NCBI GenBank assembly: GCA_045594245.1
Contig: JAZNYG010000064.1
Location: 59,906 to 123,905 of the forward strand
Source: UBA1189 sp045594245
Lineage (GTDB): Bacteria; Bacteroidota; Bacteroidia; Bacteroidales; Bacteroidaceae
Reading direction: 5' to 3'
DNA: 64,000 nucleotides
Part shown: one piece after another, positions 43,743 to 51,612 of the stretch
How positions within the stretch are numbered: position 1 is the stretch's first letter
Layout of the letters: each line of letters starts with the position of its first letter
The notes under the pieces: generated by a model
Database searches by the model: none
Told to the model about the DNA's origin: nothing
What the model saw: only the letters and a program-made list of their open reading frames with translations
Translations under genes and position numbers: made by a program

Positions 43743-43754
43743 TTAATTACAACA

Positions 43755-44234
43755 ATGAACAAATATAGGTTTTGGTGGAGCTTGGGTTTCTTGCTATGGA
43801 GAATCTACGATTGTGTATATCTGCTTCTGTATCCGCTTTGCGCTCTGATAACAGTGTTGTTCCCTTTGGTGGGCCTGTTTGCCGCTTTTGCGACGCTGAT
43901 AGAAGATTGGACTCCTGAAAGATGGTTTAGTCATATTATGTCATTTTTGGGAACTTTGCTTGTTGTAATGTTCTTTACATTGATATTGGTTGCATTGTTT
44001 TCTCTTGGTAAGAAATTTGCAAATGCAGCCAAAAAACACCTGAAACATATCATCAGATATGTTGAGATAGGGCATGAAAAAATTGTCTTAGTTCTAATTT
44101 CCGGTCGCATCGTATTGGAGCATATAAAAAGCGTTGAGTATGTAACAAGTGAGGCGCTTGATAAGGCAAATGTATGGTGCCCAAGAAGAAAAGGCGCTAT
44201 AGTGGTGGGAAGATGGTCGAGCATTATGGCTTGA
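43755..44234 (+). CDS. Small membrane protein of unknown function
   Basis: 159 residues from ATG 43755. Two hydrophobic hairpins are visible (FLLWRIYDCVYLLLYPLCALITVLF-type start and FLGTLLVVMFFTLILVALFSL), followed by a basic cytoplasmic-like tail (KKFANAAKKHLKHIIRYVEIGHEK). The last about 20 codons overlap the next small ORF in another frame; the two may be one gene split by a frameshift. Confidence 0.5.
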   Translation: MNKYRFWWSLGFLLWRIYDCVYLLLYPLCALITVLFPLVGLFAAFATLIEDWTPERWFSHIMSFLGTLLVVMFFTLILVALFSLGKKFANAAKKHLKHIIRYVEIGHEKIVLVLISGRIVLEHIKSVEYVTSEALDKANVWCPRRKGAIVVGRWSSIMA

Positions 44235-44389
44235 CTATGGAGGTTATGGACTTTATTGACCCCAAATATGGTTGCTTTACTCGCATCTGTAATAACTTTT
44301 CCGAACTGGCCATGGTCACTTGTGTGGATGGCAGAAAGTATCTGATTAACTATCCGAAGAAGATCATAATTCCTCAGGAAAAGGATTAA
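44174..44389 (+). CDS. Small protein of unknown function overlapping the previous gene
   Basis: 71 residues, overlapping the preceding ORF by 61 bp in a different frame. Basic start MVPKKKRRYSGGKMVEHYG, then YGCFTRICNNFSELAMVTCVDGRKYLINYPKKI, which looks like real protein with a small beta fold. It is either a translationally coupled gene or the displaced C-terminus of the upstream protein. Confidence 0.4.
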   Translation: MVPKKKRRYSGGKMVEHYGLTMEVMDFIDPKYGCFTRICNNFSELAMVTCVDGRKYLINYPKKIIIPQEKD

Positions 44390-44597
44390 ACCTCTGAATC
44401 CTTCTCATTTGCCATCCTCCGCAAGAAGTGATAAGCCGATGGTTGTTGGTGAGCGGTATCTGGTGTTCAGTCAGGTGTCTCTATTTTCTTCGAAGTATAA
44501 AAATAGGTAATATCGTTGGAGGATATGGGAAGTTTTCATATCTTTGCTGTTGTTTTTTTTACCGCCATAAAATTTATGGCCATAAAATTTGATACGT

Positions 44598-45920
44598 ATG
44601 AGATTCTATGACCGAACGGAAGAACTGCAGGATTTGCGTGAGGTGATGCGTCAGTCATTTGACGATCACTCACGCCTCACGGTGCTCACAGGCCGCCGTC
44701 GTATAGGCAAGACGAGCCTTGGACTGAAGGCCTTGGAGGGTATGCCGATGATATACCTTTTTGTCAGTCGCAAGAACGAGTCGGTGCTGGCGCAGGAGTA
44801 TGCCGAGCTCATCGCCAGCGAGCTGGGCGAGTATGTGCCGGGCAATGTGTCGAGGTTCAGCGAGGTGTTTCGTGCGTTGATGGAGATAGGCAAGCGCCGA
44901 AAGTTCAGTATCTTCATCGATGAGTTTCAGGAGTTTGTCAACATCAATCCCTCGGTGTTCAGCGATATGCAGAACATTTGGGACAGGTATCGCAAGGACA
45001 CGCACGTGAATCTTATCATAAGCGGTTCGGTGTTCACGCTGATGGAGAAGATATTCAAGGATGAGAAGGAGCCGCTCTTCGGGCGTGCCGACTTGATTAT
45101 GAAGCTGAATCCTTTCACTACCGATGTGTTGCGCGAGATATTGAGCGACCACAAGGCCGACTATGAGGCCGACGACCTGCTGGCTCTCTACAGCATCACG
45201 GGTGGAGTGCCCAAGTACGTGGAGTTGCTTATGAACAATGGGTGCACCACGCTCGACCGTATGGTACGCTTCATCACCAAGCCCGACTCGCCCTTCCTTG
45301 ACGAGGGGCGCAATATGCTGATACAGGAGTTTGGCAAGCAGTATGGCACCTATTTCTCCATCCTTGGCTGTATGGCCAACGGTGAGGTCACGCAAGCCGA
45401 CATCGAGGCACGACTGGGTGAGAAGAGCCTTGGCGGACAGCTGCGTCTGCTGGAGGAGAAGTACGAACTCGTGCAGAAGAAGCGCCCTATACTATCGAAG
45501 CAGGGGTCACAGTCCGTTCGTTTCGAGGTGAAGGACCTCTTCCTGCGTTTCTGGTTCCGCTACTTCGACCGTTATCGTTCCTTGATAGAGATTGGCAATA
45601 CGAAGGCCTTGGCTCAAATCATCAAGAACGACTATCCCATATATTCGGGCCTTGTGCTCGAGCGGTGGTTTCGTCAGCGTATGATGGAGTCGTATCGCTA
45701 TGCCAACATTGGTAGTTGGTGGGTACCCAAGCAGGGCGAACCCTACGAAATCGACATAGTGGCTGTCGCCCTGGAGGGCGATGTGGAGGCCTATGAGGTG
45801 AAGCGTCAGCGCAAGAAATACTCCCCGGCACTATTGGAAAGCAAGGTAGCCGAGATGCAAAAACATCTCTTCAAGGGGAAGGTCATCCAAACGGCTTGCT
45901 TGTCGTTGGAGGATATGTGA
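44598..45920 (+). CDS. AAA+ ATPase with C-terminal DUF234 nuclease-like domain
   Basis: 440 residues from ATG 44598 (MRFYDRTEEL). Archaeal-type ATPase_2 family: Walker A VLTGRRRIGKTSLGL (about 30-45), Walker B KFSIFIDEFQEF, sensor LIISGSVFTLM. A winged-helix middle (GEVTQADIEARLGEKSLGGQLRLLEEKYEL) precedes the DUF234 part, whose IDIVAVALEGDVEAYEVKRQRKK holds an acidic residue and an E-x-K pair as in PD-(D/E)xK nucleases. A Bacteroidota promoter-like CATATCTTTGCTG lies at about 44537-44549, and the palindrome CCATAAAATTTATGG precedes the start. Cellular role unknown; such genes are frequent in accessory DNA. Confidence 0.85.
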   Translation: MRFYDRTEELQDLREVMRQSFDDHSRLTVLTGRRRIGKTSLGLKALEGMPMIYLFVSRKNESVLAQEYAELIASELGEYVPGNVSRFSEVFRALMEIGKRRKFSIFIDEFQEFVNINPSVFSDMQNIWDRYRKDTHVNLIISGSVFTLMEKIFKDEKEPLFGRADLIMKLNPFTTDVLREILSDHKADYEADDLLALYSITGGVPKYVELLMNNGCTTLDRMVRFITKPDSPFLDEGRNMLIQEFGKQYGTYFSILGCMANGEVTQADIEARLGEKSLGGQLRLLEEKYELVQKKRPILSKQGSQSVRFEVKDLFLRFWFRYFDRYRSLIEIGNTKALAQIIKNDYPIYSGLVLERWFRQRMMESYRYANIGSWWVPKQGEPYEIDIVAVALEGDVEAYEVKRQRKKYSPALLESKVAEMQKHLFKGKVIQTACLSLEDM

Positions 45921-45993
45921 GGAAGGAAATAAATGGTTTCCCCCATTTTACATGCCACCCTCCGTCAAGGAGTAATAAAAGTCAGTAAATAAA
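45921..45993 (+). repeat. Repeat R1, copy 2
   Basis: Begins at the base after the ATPase stop codon and matches copy 1 (43396-43468) over about 72 bp with few differences, including the GGAAA/TTTCC hairpin and CATGCCACCCTCCG. Confidence 0.85.
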
Positions 45994-46260
45994 CAAATCC
46001 GTCGCGGTGGATAAACTTTGGGTAAATCTGTTCGTTCCCTACATGAAATATCGCACAAATAGCCGTTGAGGGTGGGAATGCTATCCGGAATAAAGATGGG
46101 GATGACGCACCGGTTTAGCGGTGCTTGTTAATGTTCGAAATTGATGATGATGTCGTCCAAGAACTAAATCATAATGAGCTGATATACCGTTTCGCTTCAT
46201 CTATAGTCATTGCTTGTGCATTCTCGCTCTCTTTCTTGGCGCGAGTGTTGCCGGAGAGGT
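45994..46260. other. Spacer without recognised features
   Basis: Part of a 658-bp gap between the ATPase and the FISUMP lipoprotein. No gene, repeat or promoter was recognised here; the rest of the gap is occupied by repeat R1 copy 2, dispersed element copy B and the structured leader. Confidence 0.6.
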
Positions 46261-46360
46261 TTCTTTGAAATAATTGGCGTTATCGTGTGGTAATTCAGAA
46301 TTTATGATTACTTTTGCAACGATGATATGGCCGCAAGGCTGTGTCGTCAAGACATTTTGG
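46261..46360 (+). repeat. Dispersed promoter-bearing element, copy B
   Basis: TTCTTTGAAATAATTGGCG through GTCGTCAAGACATTTTGG; it matches copy A (40062-40160) along its whole length. TTACTTTTGCAACG (46308-46321) carries a -7 type box, giving a promoter directed at the leader and lipoprotein gene downstream. Confidence 0.8.
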
Positions 46361-46385
46361 TAAATTAGAAGCGTTATGCTCTCTT

Positions 46386-46540
46386 TAAACTGAAAACCTG
46401 AGAAATTTTCAAGAAAACAAGAGGACGGCATGATGGTTCTACGCGTTTCGCGTGGACTGTTATCTCCATTTCTTTGTTTTCGGGTTTTCTCAGGACCTTC
46501 AGTTTAGACGTGGCATTTCAGTCCACGTTTCTTTTTTCTT
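46386..46540 (+). promoter_or_regulatory. Structured 5' leader, attenuator-like
   Basis: A long imperfect inverted repeat joins 46386-46423 (TAAACTGAAAACCTGAGAAA at its foot) with 46469-46506. Inside is a small hairpin ACGCG-TTT-CGCGT. Then ACGTGG (46508-46513)/CCACGT (46523-46528) forms a stem followed by TTCTTTTTTCTTT, a terminator shape. CGTGGACTG (46451-46459) can pair instead with CAGTCCACG (46519-46527), which would break that terminator. The lipoprotein gene starts 39 bp later. This geometry suggests transcription attenuation or a repeat-derived RNA. Confidence 0.45.
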
Positions 46541-46578
46541 TGGCTTAATTGATGTATAACTAATAAAAATGAGAAATT

Positions 46579-47220
46579 ATGAAGAAAATGTTTCCCGTAT
46601 TTGCACTTGGTGCATTAATGATGTTCGTGGCTTCGTGTGAGAAAGAAACGGAAATTGAAAACAAAGAAGAACAAGGTACAGAAAATGCTGACACCTTTTT
46701 AGTGGAGGCTGTGGATCTTGGATTGTCTGTGAAATGGGCAAGTTATAATGTGGGTGCCAAATCTCCAGAGGATTATGGTGGTTACTATGCTTGGGGAGAG
46801 ACTGAGGAGAAGGATAGTTATGACTCAGCAAACTATTATTGGGAAAATGAAGGTTCTAATATCAGTGGAACCTCTTATGACGTTGCCCACGTAAAGTGGG
46901 GTGGAAGTTGGCGTATGCCCACATTAGATGAAATTATAGAGTTAGGTACTAAATGTTTTTGGGAGTGGACTACATTCAATGGGGTCAGTGGTTATAAGGT
47001 TACTGGTTCTAATGATAACTATATTTTCCTTCCAGCTTCGGGTAGCCGTTTCGGCACGGAGGTCTACAGCCGTGGCTTGGGTGGTTTCTATTGGTCTGGC
47101 TCACCGGGAGAAGAGGGACGCAGTGGGGCATACCACCTTGGTTTTGGAAGCAGCGTCTATAGTTACTACTACGATGATGGCTGTTATTGTGGTCGTACCG
47201 TTCGTCCTGTTACAGAATAA
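46579..47220 (+). CDS. FISUMP-domain lipoprotein
   Basis: 213 residues. Lipoprotein signal MKKMFPVFALGALMMFVASC, an acidic linker (EKETEIENKEEQGTEN), then the FISUMP fold: AVDLGLSVKWASYNVGA, YYAWGETEEKDSY, HVKWGGSWRMPTLDEIIEL, IFLPASGSRFG and GRTVRPVTE at the end. These are all classical blocks of the family. Surface-exposed by inference; binding partner unknown. A structured leader precedes it and repeat R2 follows. Confidence 0.88.
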   Translation: MKKMFPVFALGALMMFVASCEKETEIENKEEQGTENADTFLVEAVDLGLSVKWASYNVGAKSPEDYGGYYAWGETEEKDSYDSANYYWENEGSNISGTSYDVAHVKWGGSWRMPTLDEIIELGTKCFWEWTTFNGVSGYKVTGSNDNYIFLPASGSRFGTEVYSRGLGGFYWSGSPGEEGRSGAYHLGFGSSVYSYYYDDGCYCGRTVRPVTE

Positions 47221-47282
47221 TACTAGTTATGGCGGATCCGCTGTAATTGAGATTAGGGATTTTCATAATCCCTCAGAAGAAG

Positions 47283-47404
47283 GATTAAACCACTTACCTC
47301 TTTTCAACTGCCACCCTCCGCCAAGAAGGGGTAAGGCTATGATTGATAACAAACTAATGGCGGACACTGCGTACGATAATCCATGTGCGCCAGTGTCCGC
47401 CATT
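47283..47404. repeat. R1-related core followed by R2 copy 2
   Basis: GCCACCCTCCGCCAAGAAGG (from 47311) is an R1-type core. Then ACTAATGGCGGACACTG (47353-47369) and CAGTGTCCGCCATT (47391-47404) are the arms of the R2 palindrome, around GCGTACGATAATCCATGTGCG. The order R1-R2 is the same as at 43396-43524. Confidence 0.8.
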
Positions 47405-47424
47405 CCCTCTTCCCTCTTCCCTCT

Positions 47425-48714
47425 TCACTCCACCGGTATCACCGCATACACCCTCTTGTCGTGGTGTTCACTGCGTACGGCACCGAGGCCGCGGAGTACC
47501 TTGCCGAAGGTCTGGGCACAGACGCTCTTCATCAAGCGGGCATCGCAGTGGGTAAGGTGCTCATAGATGTGGGCGGCGCTGAGCAGGGTGGGGGCTTCGC
47601 CCTCACGGGGCAGGCGGTAGTGGCGGAAGAAGAGTTCCTCCACGGGGCGGTGGCGGCGGTAGTCGCGGTTGCGGCGCTCGATGTCCTTCACCTCTTCGGG
47701 CGTGAACCAGTGGCGCTTGCCCACGGCGAGCAATGTCATGCATTGGGCATAGAGCTGGGGATGGTCGATGGGAGTGTCCACATCGATCATCTCGCGGATG
47801 TCTATGCAGAGGAAACGGCGGCTGCCCGTAGGGTCGGTGAGCAGGGCGGCGGTGTTGCTGGTGCCGATGAACGAGGCGATGCGCGGAAGCGTGATGGAGT
47901 GGTTGCGGTATGCCTTGCGCATGCGTAGTGAGGTCATCTGCATCAGGTTCTTCAAGGTGCTCTGCTTGCGCGATGAGTAGCGGTCAAACTCGTCGAGGTT
48001 GATGAGCAGGCAGTCGAGCAGCTTGCGCTCGCATTGGCTCTCGGCCGTGAGGTCGAAGTTGTCGGTATAGTACTCACGAAGCTCGGGCGGCAACAGCATG
48101 CGGCAGAAGGTGCTCTTGTGCAGGCCCTGCTGCTCGCTCACGAGGAGCGGTGCCACGCTATTGGCATACACCGCATCGGTGCGGCCCTGTGCCTGTGCCA
48201 CGAGGGCGAGCATCCAGCGGCAGAGGTAGCCTACCATGGTGTCGTCCGTGGTGAGGCGCTGCATCAAGGGGAGCAGACGGTCGGTGTCGTCCCACTGGGG
48301 CAGGGTGGCGAAGTACTGCGTCACGGGATGATACGAGGGTATGTGTAGCGACTCGGCGGCGATGCGCACCCCTTCAAGCCAGGTGTAGTTGTAGCCGTCG
48401 GCCTGTATGTCCATCAACCAGGTCATATAGACACGTTTGCTGATGGGGAGGAAGTCGCCCATGCAGCCTCGCTCGCGGTACTCGCTCTGCTCGCTGAGCA
48501 GGTTGTAGCGCAGCTCATACTTGCTACATAGCACCGCCTGTACTTCGGGCAAAGTAAGAGCGGCCCCCTTCTTATTCCCCTTGAGGGGGAAGGTTTCATT
48601 TGCAACGGATATAGGTTGTTTGCGAGATGTCTTTTTCTCCGTAACCTTTTCACTCTTCATGGCTGTTACTCTGCTTCGCAGCCATGCCTTTACTGTTTCA
48701 AGCAATTTTTTCAT
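47425..48714 (-). CDS. VapE-family ATPase (virulence-associated E, DUF3874-like end)
   Basis: 429 residues of a phage/plasmid-type primase-helicase ATPase. The P-loop-like SEQQGLHKSTFCRML is near residue 192, Walker B LLDCLLINLDEFDRYS near 235, and the sensor/Arg-finger block IGTSNTAALLTDPTGSRRFL near 292. The C-terminal winged helix (LSAAHIYEHLTHCD...FGKVLRGLGA) is typical of Bacteroides VapE proteins. The expected N-terminal primase part is replaced by a short basic linker with SVANETFPLKGNKKGAALTL, which looks like translated intergenic repeat. A TAACTTTG box at 48763-48756 (minus) is its promoter. In Bacteroides such genes sit divergent from an HU-like gene, as here. Confidence 0.85.
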   Translation of the reverse strand: MKKLLETVKAWLRSRVTAMKSEKVTEKKTSRKQPISVANETFPLKGNKKGAALTLPEVQAVLCSKYELRYNLLSEQSEYRERGCMGDFLPISKRVYMTWLMDIQADGYNYTWLEGVRIAAESLHIPSYHPVTQYFATLPQWDDTDRLLPLMQRLTTDDTMVGYLCRWMLALVAQAQGRTDAVYANSVAPLLVSEQQGLHKSTFCRMLLPPELREYYTDNFDLTAESQCERKLLDCLLINLDEFDRYSSRKQSTLKNLMQMTSLRMRKAYRNHSITLPRIASFIGTSNTAALLTDPTGSRRFLCIDIREMIDVDTPIDHPQLYAQCMTLLAVGKRHWFTPEEVKDIERRNRDYRRHRPVEELFFRHYRLPREGEAPTLLSAAHIYEHLTHCDARLMKSVCAQTFGKVLRGLGAVRSEHHDKRVYAVIPVE

Positions 48715-49111
48715 AGTAGTTCCTATTTATATAATGTGTTTCGGTTTTCTGCCGCAAAGTTACGATGCCGCCAACAGCGCTTGTTCTGCAATTGATATGC
48801 TACGTAAGGAAAATAATAAACAAGTTATATTTTCCAACGTTAACGATGACGATAACATCAACCATGCTGCCTCAATTCGACCACAAAGATACAATCCCAC
48901 GAAAGCGGAATCAATAGAATAATTTCGCACCTTAGAAGTTGGAAAATCGCAAAGAGTTTTGTACTTTTGTATCAAACAAAGTTATTTACCGCTGCGCAAG
49001 GGCAACCTTGATGTTGCGCAACAGCAAGGTTGCCGTTGTACAAAGGTAACGTTGCCGTTGGGCAGCGGTAAATAGATTGGAAAAGAATTAATCCACTAAC
49101 TATAAGCCCTT
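48715..49111. other. Divergent regulatory region between VapE and HU-like genes
   Basis: About 400 bp without a gene. It holds the VapE promoter (minus, 48763-48756), a + strand TACTTTTG box at 48962-48969, and the palindrome cluster at 48984-49073 that would lie in the 5' untranslated region of the HU-like mRNA. Confidence 0.6.
48984..49073 (+). promoter_or_regulatory. Nested palindromes in the HU-like gene leader
   Basis: Outer arms ATTTACCGCTGC (48984-48995) and GCAGCGGTAAAT (49062-49073). Inner stem GGCAACCTTG (49001-49010)/CAAGGTTGCC (49025-49034) encloses the perfect palindrome TGTTGCGCAACA (49012-49023). A tandem TTGCCGTTG motif (49030-49038, 49052-49060) follows. Could be an RNA switch or a binding platform for the HU-like protein itself. 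Confidence 0.7.
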
Positions 49112-49744
49112 ATGACAAAAAAGACAACAACCAAGAAATCAGGCACTATTGCCTATCAGCTGCGTAGGCAAAATGACCTCACGGGAACCGCCACAGAGAA
49201 GAATCCGCAGATGGCGGTGACCGTGGTGAACAGCAAGCTCACCACCACGAAGGAGCTGGCAGAGTATATCAACTTCGCATGTAGTGTGACCGAGTCAGAC
49301 ATAGCAGCCGTGTTGCAGGCCCTCGGCAAGTGCGTGTGTGATGAACTGCTCGATGGCAACCGCGTGGAGATAGACCACATTGGTACCTTCAGCCTGTCGC
49401 TCACCTGTGGCCGCAAAAAGTTGGAAGACCGCGTGACGAAGAACGATATCCGCGTGAAGAACATCCTCTTCACTCCCTGTGCCGAGATGAAGCAGGCCAT
49501 GCGCGGTGCCGATATCGTGAGCGGAGGCCCCAACCCCAACAAGCGGCTGACCGATGAGGTGATACTGCGCCGTGTGGCAAAGTACCTCGATGAGCACGAG
49601 TATATGCAGCGCCGCGAGTTTGAGTCAGTATGTGAATGCTCGCGCTATACGGCCACGAAGAAGCTCAAGGAGCTGGTGCGCTCAGGCAAGCTACGTGCCA
49701 TGGGCTCAAAGAACGTACGGTTTTATGTGAAGGGGAATCTTTGA
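49112..49744 (+). CDS. HU-like DNA-binding protein (HU-HIG type)
   Basis: 210 residues. Basic N-terminus (MTKKTTTKKSG), an HU/IHF-like domain (about 15-130; TTKELAEYINFACSVTESDIAAVLQAL, then NRVEIDHIGTFSLSL) and a C-terminal winged-helix part (about 145-210; RRVAKYLDEHEYMQRREFESVCECSRYTATKKLKELVRSGKL). This HU-plus-wHTH form is typical of Bacteroidales and often neighbours VapE genes. Probably shapes DNA at the mobile locus. Confidence 0.88.
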   Translation: MTKKTTTKKSGTIAYQLRRQNDLTGTATEKNPQMAVTVVNSKLTTTKELAEYINFACSVTESDIAAVLQALGKCVCDELLDGNRVEIDHIGTFSLSLTCGRKKLEDRVTKNDIRVKNILFTPCAEMKQAMRGADIVSGGPNPNKRLTDEVILRRVAKYLDEHEYMQRREFESVCECSRYTATKKLKELVRSGKLRAMGSKNVRFYVKGNL

Positions 49745-49837
49745 AATTAACGATTAACGTTAACGTTGAATGATGAACCGAAGGTCGACGCTCGCAGAGG
49801 CTAAAGTCAACGATTAACGTAGTACATGCGATACATA

Positions 49838-49890
49838 CAAATGGCGGACACTGGCGTACGTGGATTTTTGTACATAGTGTCCGCCATTTG
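49838..49890 (+). repeat. Repeat R2, copy 3, with terminator-like T-run; half-copy downstream
   Basis: CAAATGGCGGACACT (49838-49852) and AGTGTCCGCCATTTG (49876-49890) form a perfect 15-bp stem, followed by TCTTTTTATT. A half-copy ATGGCGGACACTGGCAGATAG lies at 49919-49939. Copy 3 probably terminates the HU-like transcript. Confidence 0.8.
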
Positions 49891-50022
49891 TCTTTTTATT
49901 CACAGTGTCTTATCTCGCTATGGCGGACACTGGCAGATAGAATACCCAAAACGCTTTTATGGTACTCGGCAAGCAAGGACAGTCGGACAACCTATTTGGG
50001 AAGAGGGGGTATAAAAGGCGTA

Positions 50023-51612
50023 TTACAAATCCCCCACGATGTTCATTTCTTTCCAGTGGTGGGCGTTGCGGTATTTCTCTACGGATGCGGCGGGCACATG
50101 TACCGTGATGCCTGGCTTTTTGAATATTACCGATACGGGTTGTGGCTCGGGTGAGTGGTTGTACACGTGCTTTAAGGCGGTGCAGTAGAAGAAGGCATAT
50201 TCGCCTATCGTAGCCACACCGGCTGGGATGGTTATCTCCTCCAGGCTCGGGCAGTCCCAGAATACACCTCGGGCGATGGTTTTCAGTGTGGAGGGCAGCT
50301 GCACGTTCTTCAGGTTATGGCAGCAGGCAAAGGCATCCATCTCCAGCGTCTCCACACCTTCGGGTATTACCAGTGAAGTGAGGTTCTGACACTCGGCAAA
50401 CGAGGCATGGCCGATGGACTTCAGGCTCCTCGGGAAGCTCACGTTCCTGATGCCTGTGCCTTTGAAACAGGCGTGCCCCAGTTTGCTGAATCCCTCGGGC
50501 AGGGTCACCGTCACTAAGCTTCGGCATCCGAAAAATGCCTGCTCTCCTATCGCTTTCAGCTCTTTGGGGAGGTTGGCGCTCTCCACCTTGTCGAATCCCT
50601 TGAAGGCACTGTCGGCAATCTCCGTCACCGCATACTCTTTGCCCTTGACGAGCACCTTCTCGCGGATGTAGAGGTTGTTCCAGTCGGTCAGCCCGATGAC
50701 CTTGCAGGTGGCGCTGTCCTTCGAGGTGATGGCATAGTATATGCCTTCGATAAGGGCATCGCTCTGCAGGCGTAGCGCCGTGCGGCGGTGATGCTCCGTA
50801 GTCGTATACCACTGCCATCCTATGGCGCAGGCCACTGCCAGCATCAGGCAGCAGATGGTGTTTTGCACGATTTTTCCTCGTCTGTTGAGTGCCCTGAGCA
50901 CCTCGTCCACCGTATTGTAGCGTCGGGTCTTGTCCTCGTTCAGGCACCGCCGCTTGATGCGTTGCAGGTATTTGGGCAGGTAGAGGTCGGCCTTCTCCTC
51001 TATATATTGTATCAGTCGGCCCACGCCGTAGATGTCGGTCCGTGCGTCCACCTCATCCATCTCATCCTTGGCTAGCTCGGGGGCGGCATATTCGTTGGTG
51101 CGCTCTGCCGTATAGCTGTTGCTGTCGGCAAAGCATCCTCCGAGGTCTACCAGCTTGACGTCGTTGCTCACCTGGGTCAGCATGATGTTCTCGGGTTTCA
51201 GGTCCAGGTAGGCGACATTCTGGCTGTGCAGCGCTTTCAGTGCCTTCAGCAGTTGGCGCAGCAGCCTCACCGTATGGTGCAGGTTGGCGAAGTATGCCGG
51301 TTCGGCCTCCATCTTCTCGGCCACGCTCATGCCGTTGATGTGCTCCATCAGCACATACACGCCCTGCTCATCTTCGTAGATGCCTTTGTACTTCACGATG
51401 TGGGGGCAGTCAATTCGGTTGCCCACATTGAACTCCTTATACAGCGCCATGCGTAGGCGCAGGTCGTCCCGACATTCGGCCGTCAGCTGTTTCTTGAAAT
51501 ACTCCTCTCCGTCGATGACCACCACCGTGGTCACCGATTTTCCTTCTCTGTCTGTCGTGGGGATGCTTCCCTTGGCCTTGACGAAGTCTGATGATTGCAT
51601 AGCGTCTGTCAT
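50023..51612 (-). CDS. Membrane protein kinase with C-terminal LRR_5 (BspA-type) repeats
   Basis: 529 residues. N-terminal eukaryote-like Ser/Thr kinase fold (about 15-240): Lys40/Lys41 in YFKKQL, helix-C Glu60, catalytic loop YLDLKPENIML (Asp137, Lys139, Asn142; HRD is YLD), LVDLGG in place of DFG (Asp156), and AAPEL for APE. One membrane segment (about 248-268) follows, then six or seven BspA-like LRR repeats (about 320-510) such as IGEQAFFGCRSLVTVTLPEG. Kinase inside and LRR outside the inner membrane gives the reverse order of plant LRR receptor kinases. It overlaps its HTH-like partner gene by 4 bp (ATGA), so the two are translationally coupled. Confidence 0.88.
   Translation of the reverse strand: MTDAMQSSDFVKAKGSIPTTDREGKSVTTVVVIDGEEYFKKQLTAECRDDLRLRMALYKEFNVGNRIDCPHIVKYKGIYEDEQGVYVLMEHINGMSVAEKMEAEPAYFANLHHTVRLLRQLLKALKALHSQNVAYLDLKPENIMLTQVSNDVKLVDLGGCFADSNSYTAERTNEYAAPELAKDEMDEVDARTDIYGVGRLIQYIEEKADLYLPKYLQRIKRRCLNEDKTRRYNTVDEVLRALNRRGKIVQNTICCLMLAVACAIGWQWYTTTEHHRRTALRLQSDALIEGIYYAITSKDSATCKVIGLTDWNNLYIREKVLVKGKEYAVTEIADSAFKGFDKVESANLPKELKAIGEQAFFGCRSLVTVTLPEGFSKLGHACFKGTGIRNVSFPRSLKSIGHASFAECQNLTSLVIPEGVETLEMDAFACCHNLKNVQLPSTLKTIARGVFWDCPSLEEITIPAGVATIGEYAFFYCTALKHVYNHSPEPQPVSVIFKKPGITVHVPAASVEKYRNAHHWKEMNIVGDL

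Larger units (their letters stand above)
43443..43754. other. Repeat-filled spacer
   Basis: 312 bp with no gene. It contains the end of R1, repeat R2 copy 1 (43471-43524), two decayed REP-like palindromes CCGGATTTGCACTCCG and GGAATTTGCAATCCC (about 43535-43580), and dispersed element copy C (43696-43742) that can serve as promoter of the next gene. Confidence 0.65.

Noticed and set aside
46207..46431. 74-codon minus-strand ORF
   Set aside because: It lies over repeat copy B and the leader palindrome and has no protein character.
47425..49744. Intact prophage or integrative element around VapE and the HU-like gene
   Set aside because: No integrase, transposase, mobilisation or structural genes and no attachment-site repeats were recognised; only a remnant or a domesticated pair can be claimed.
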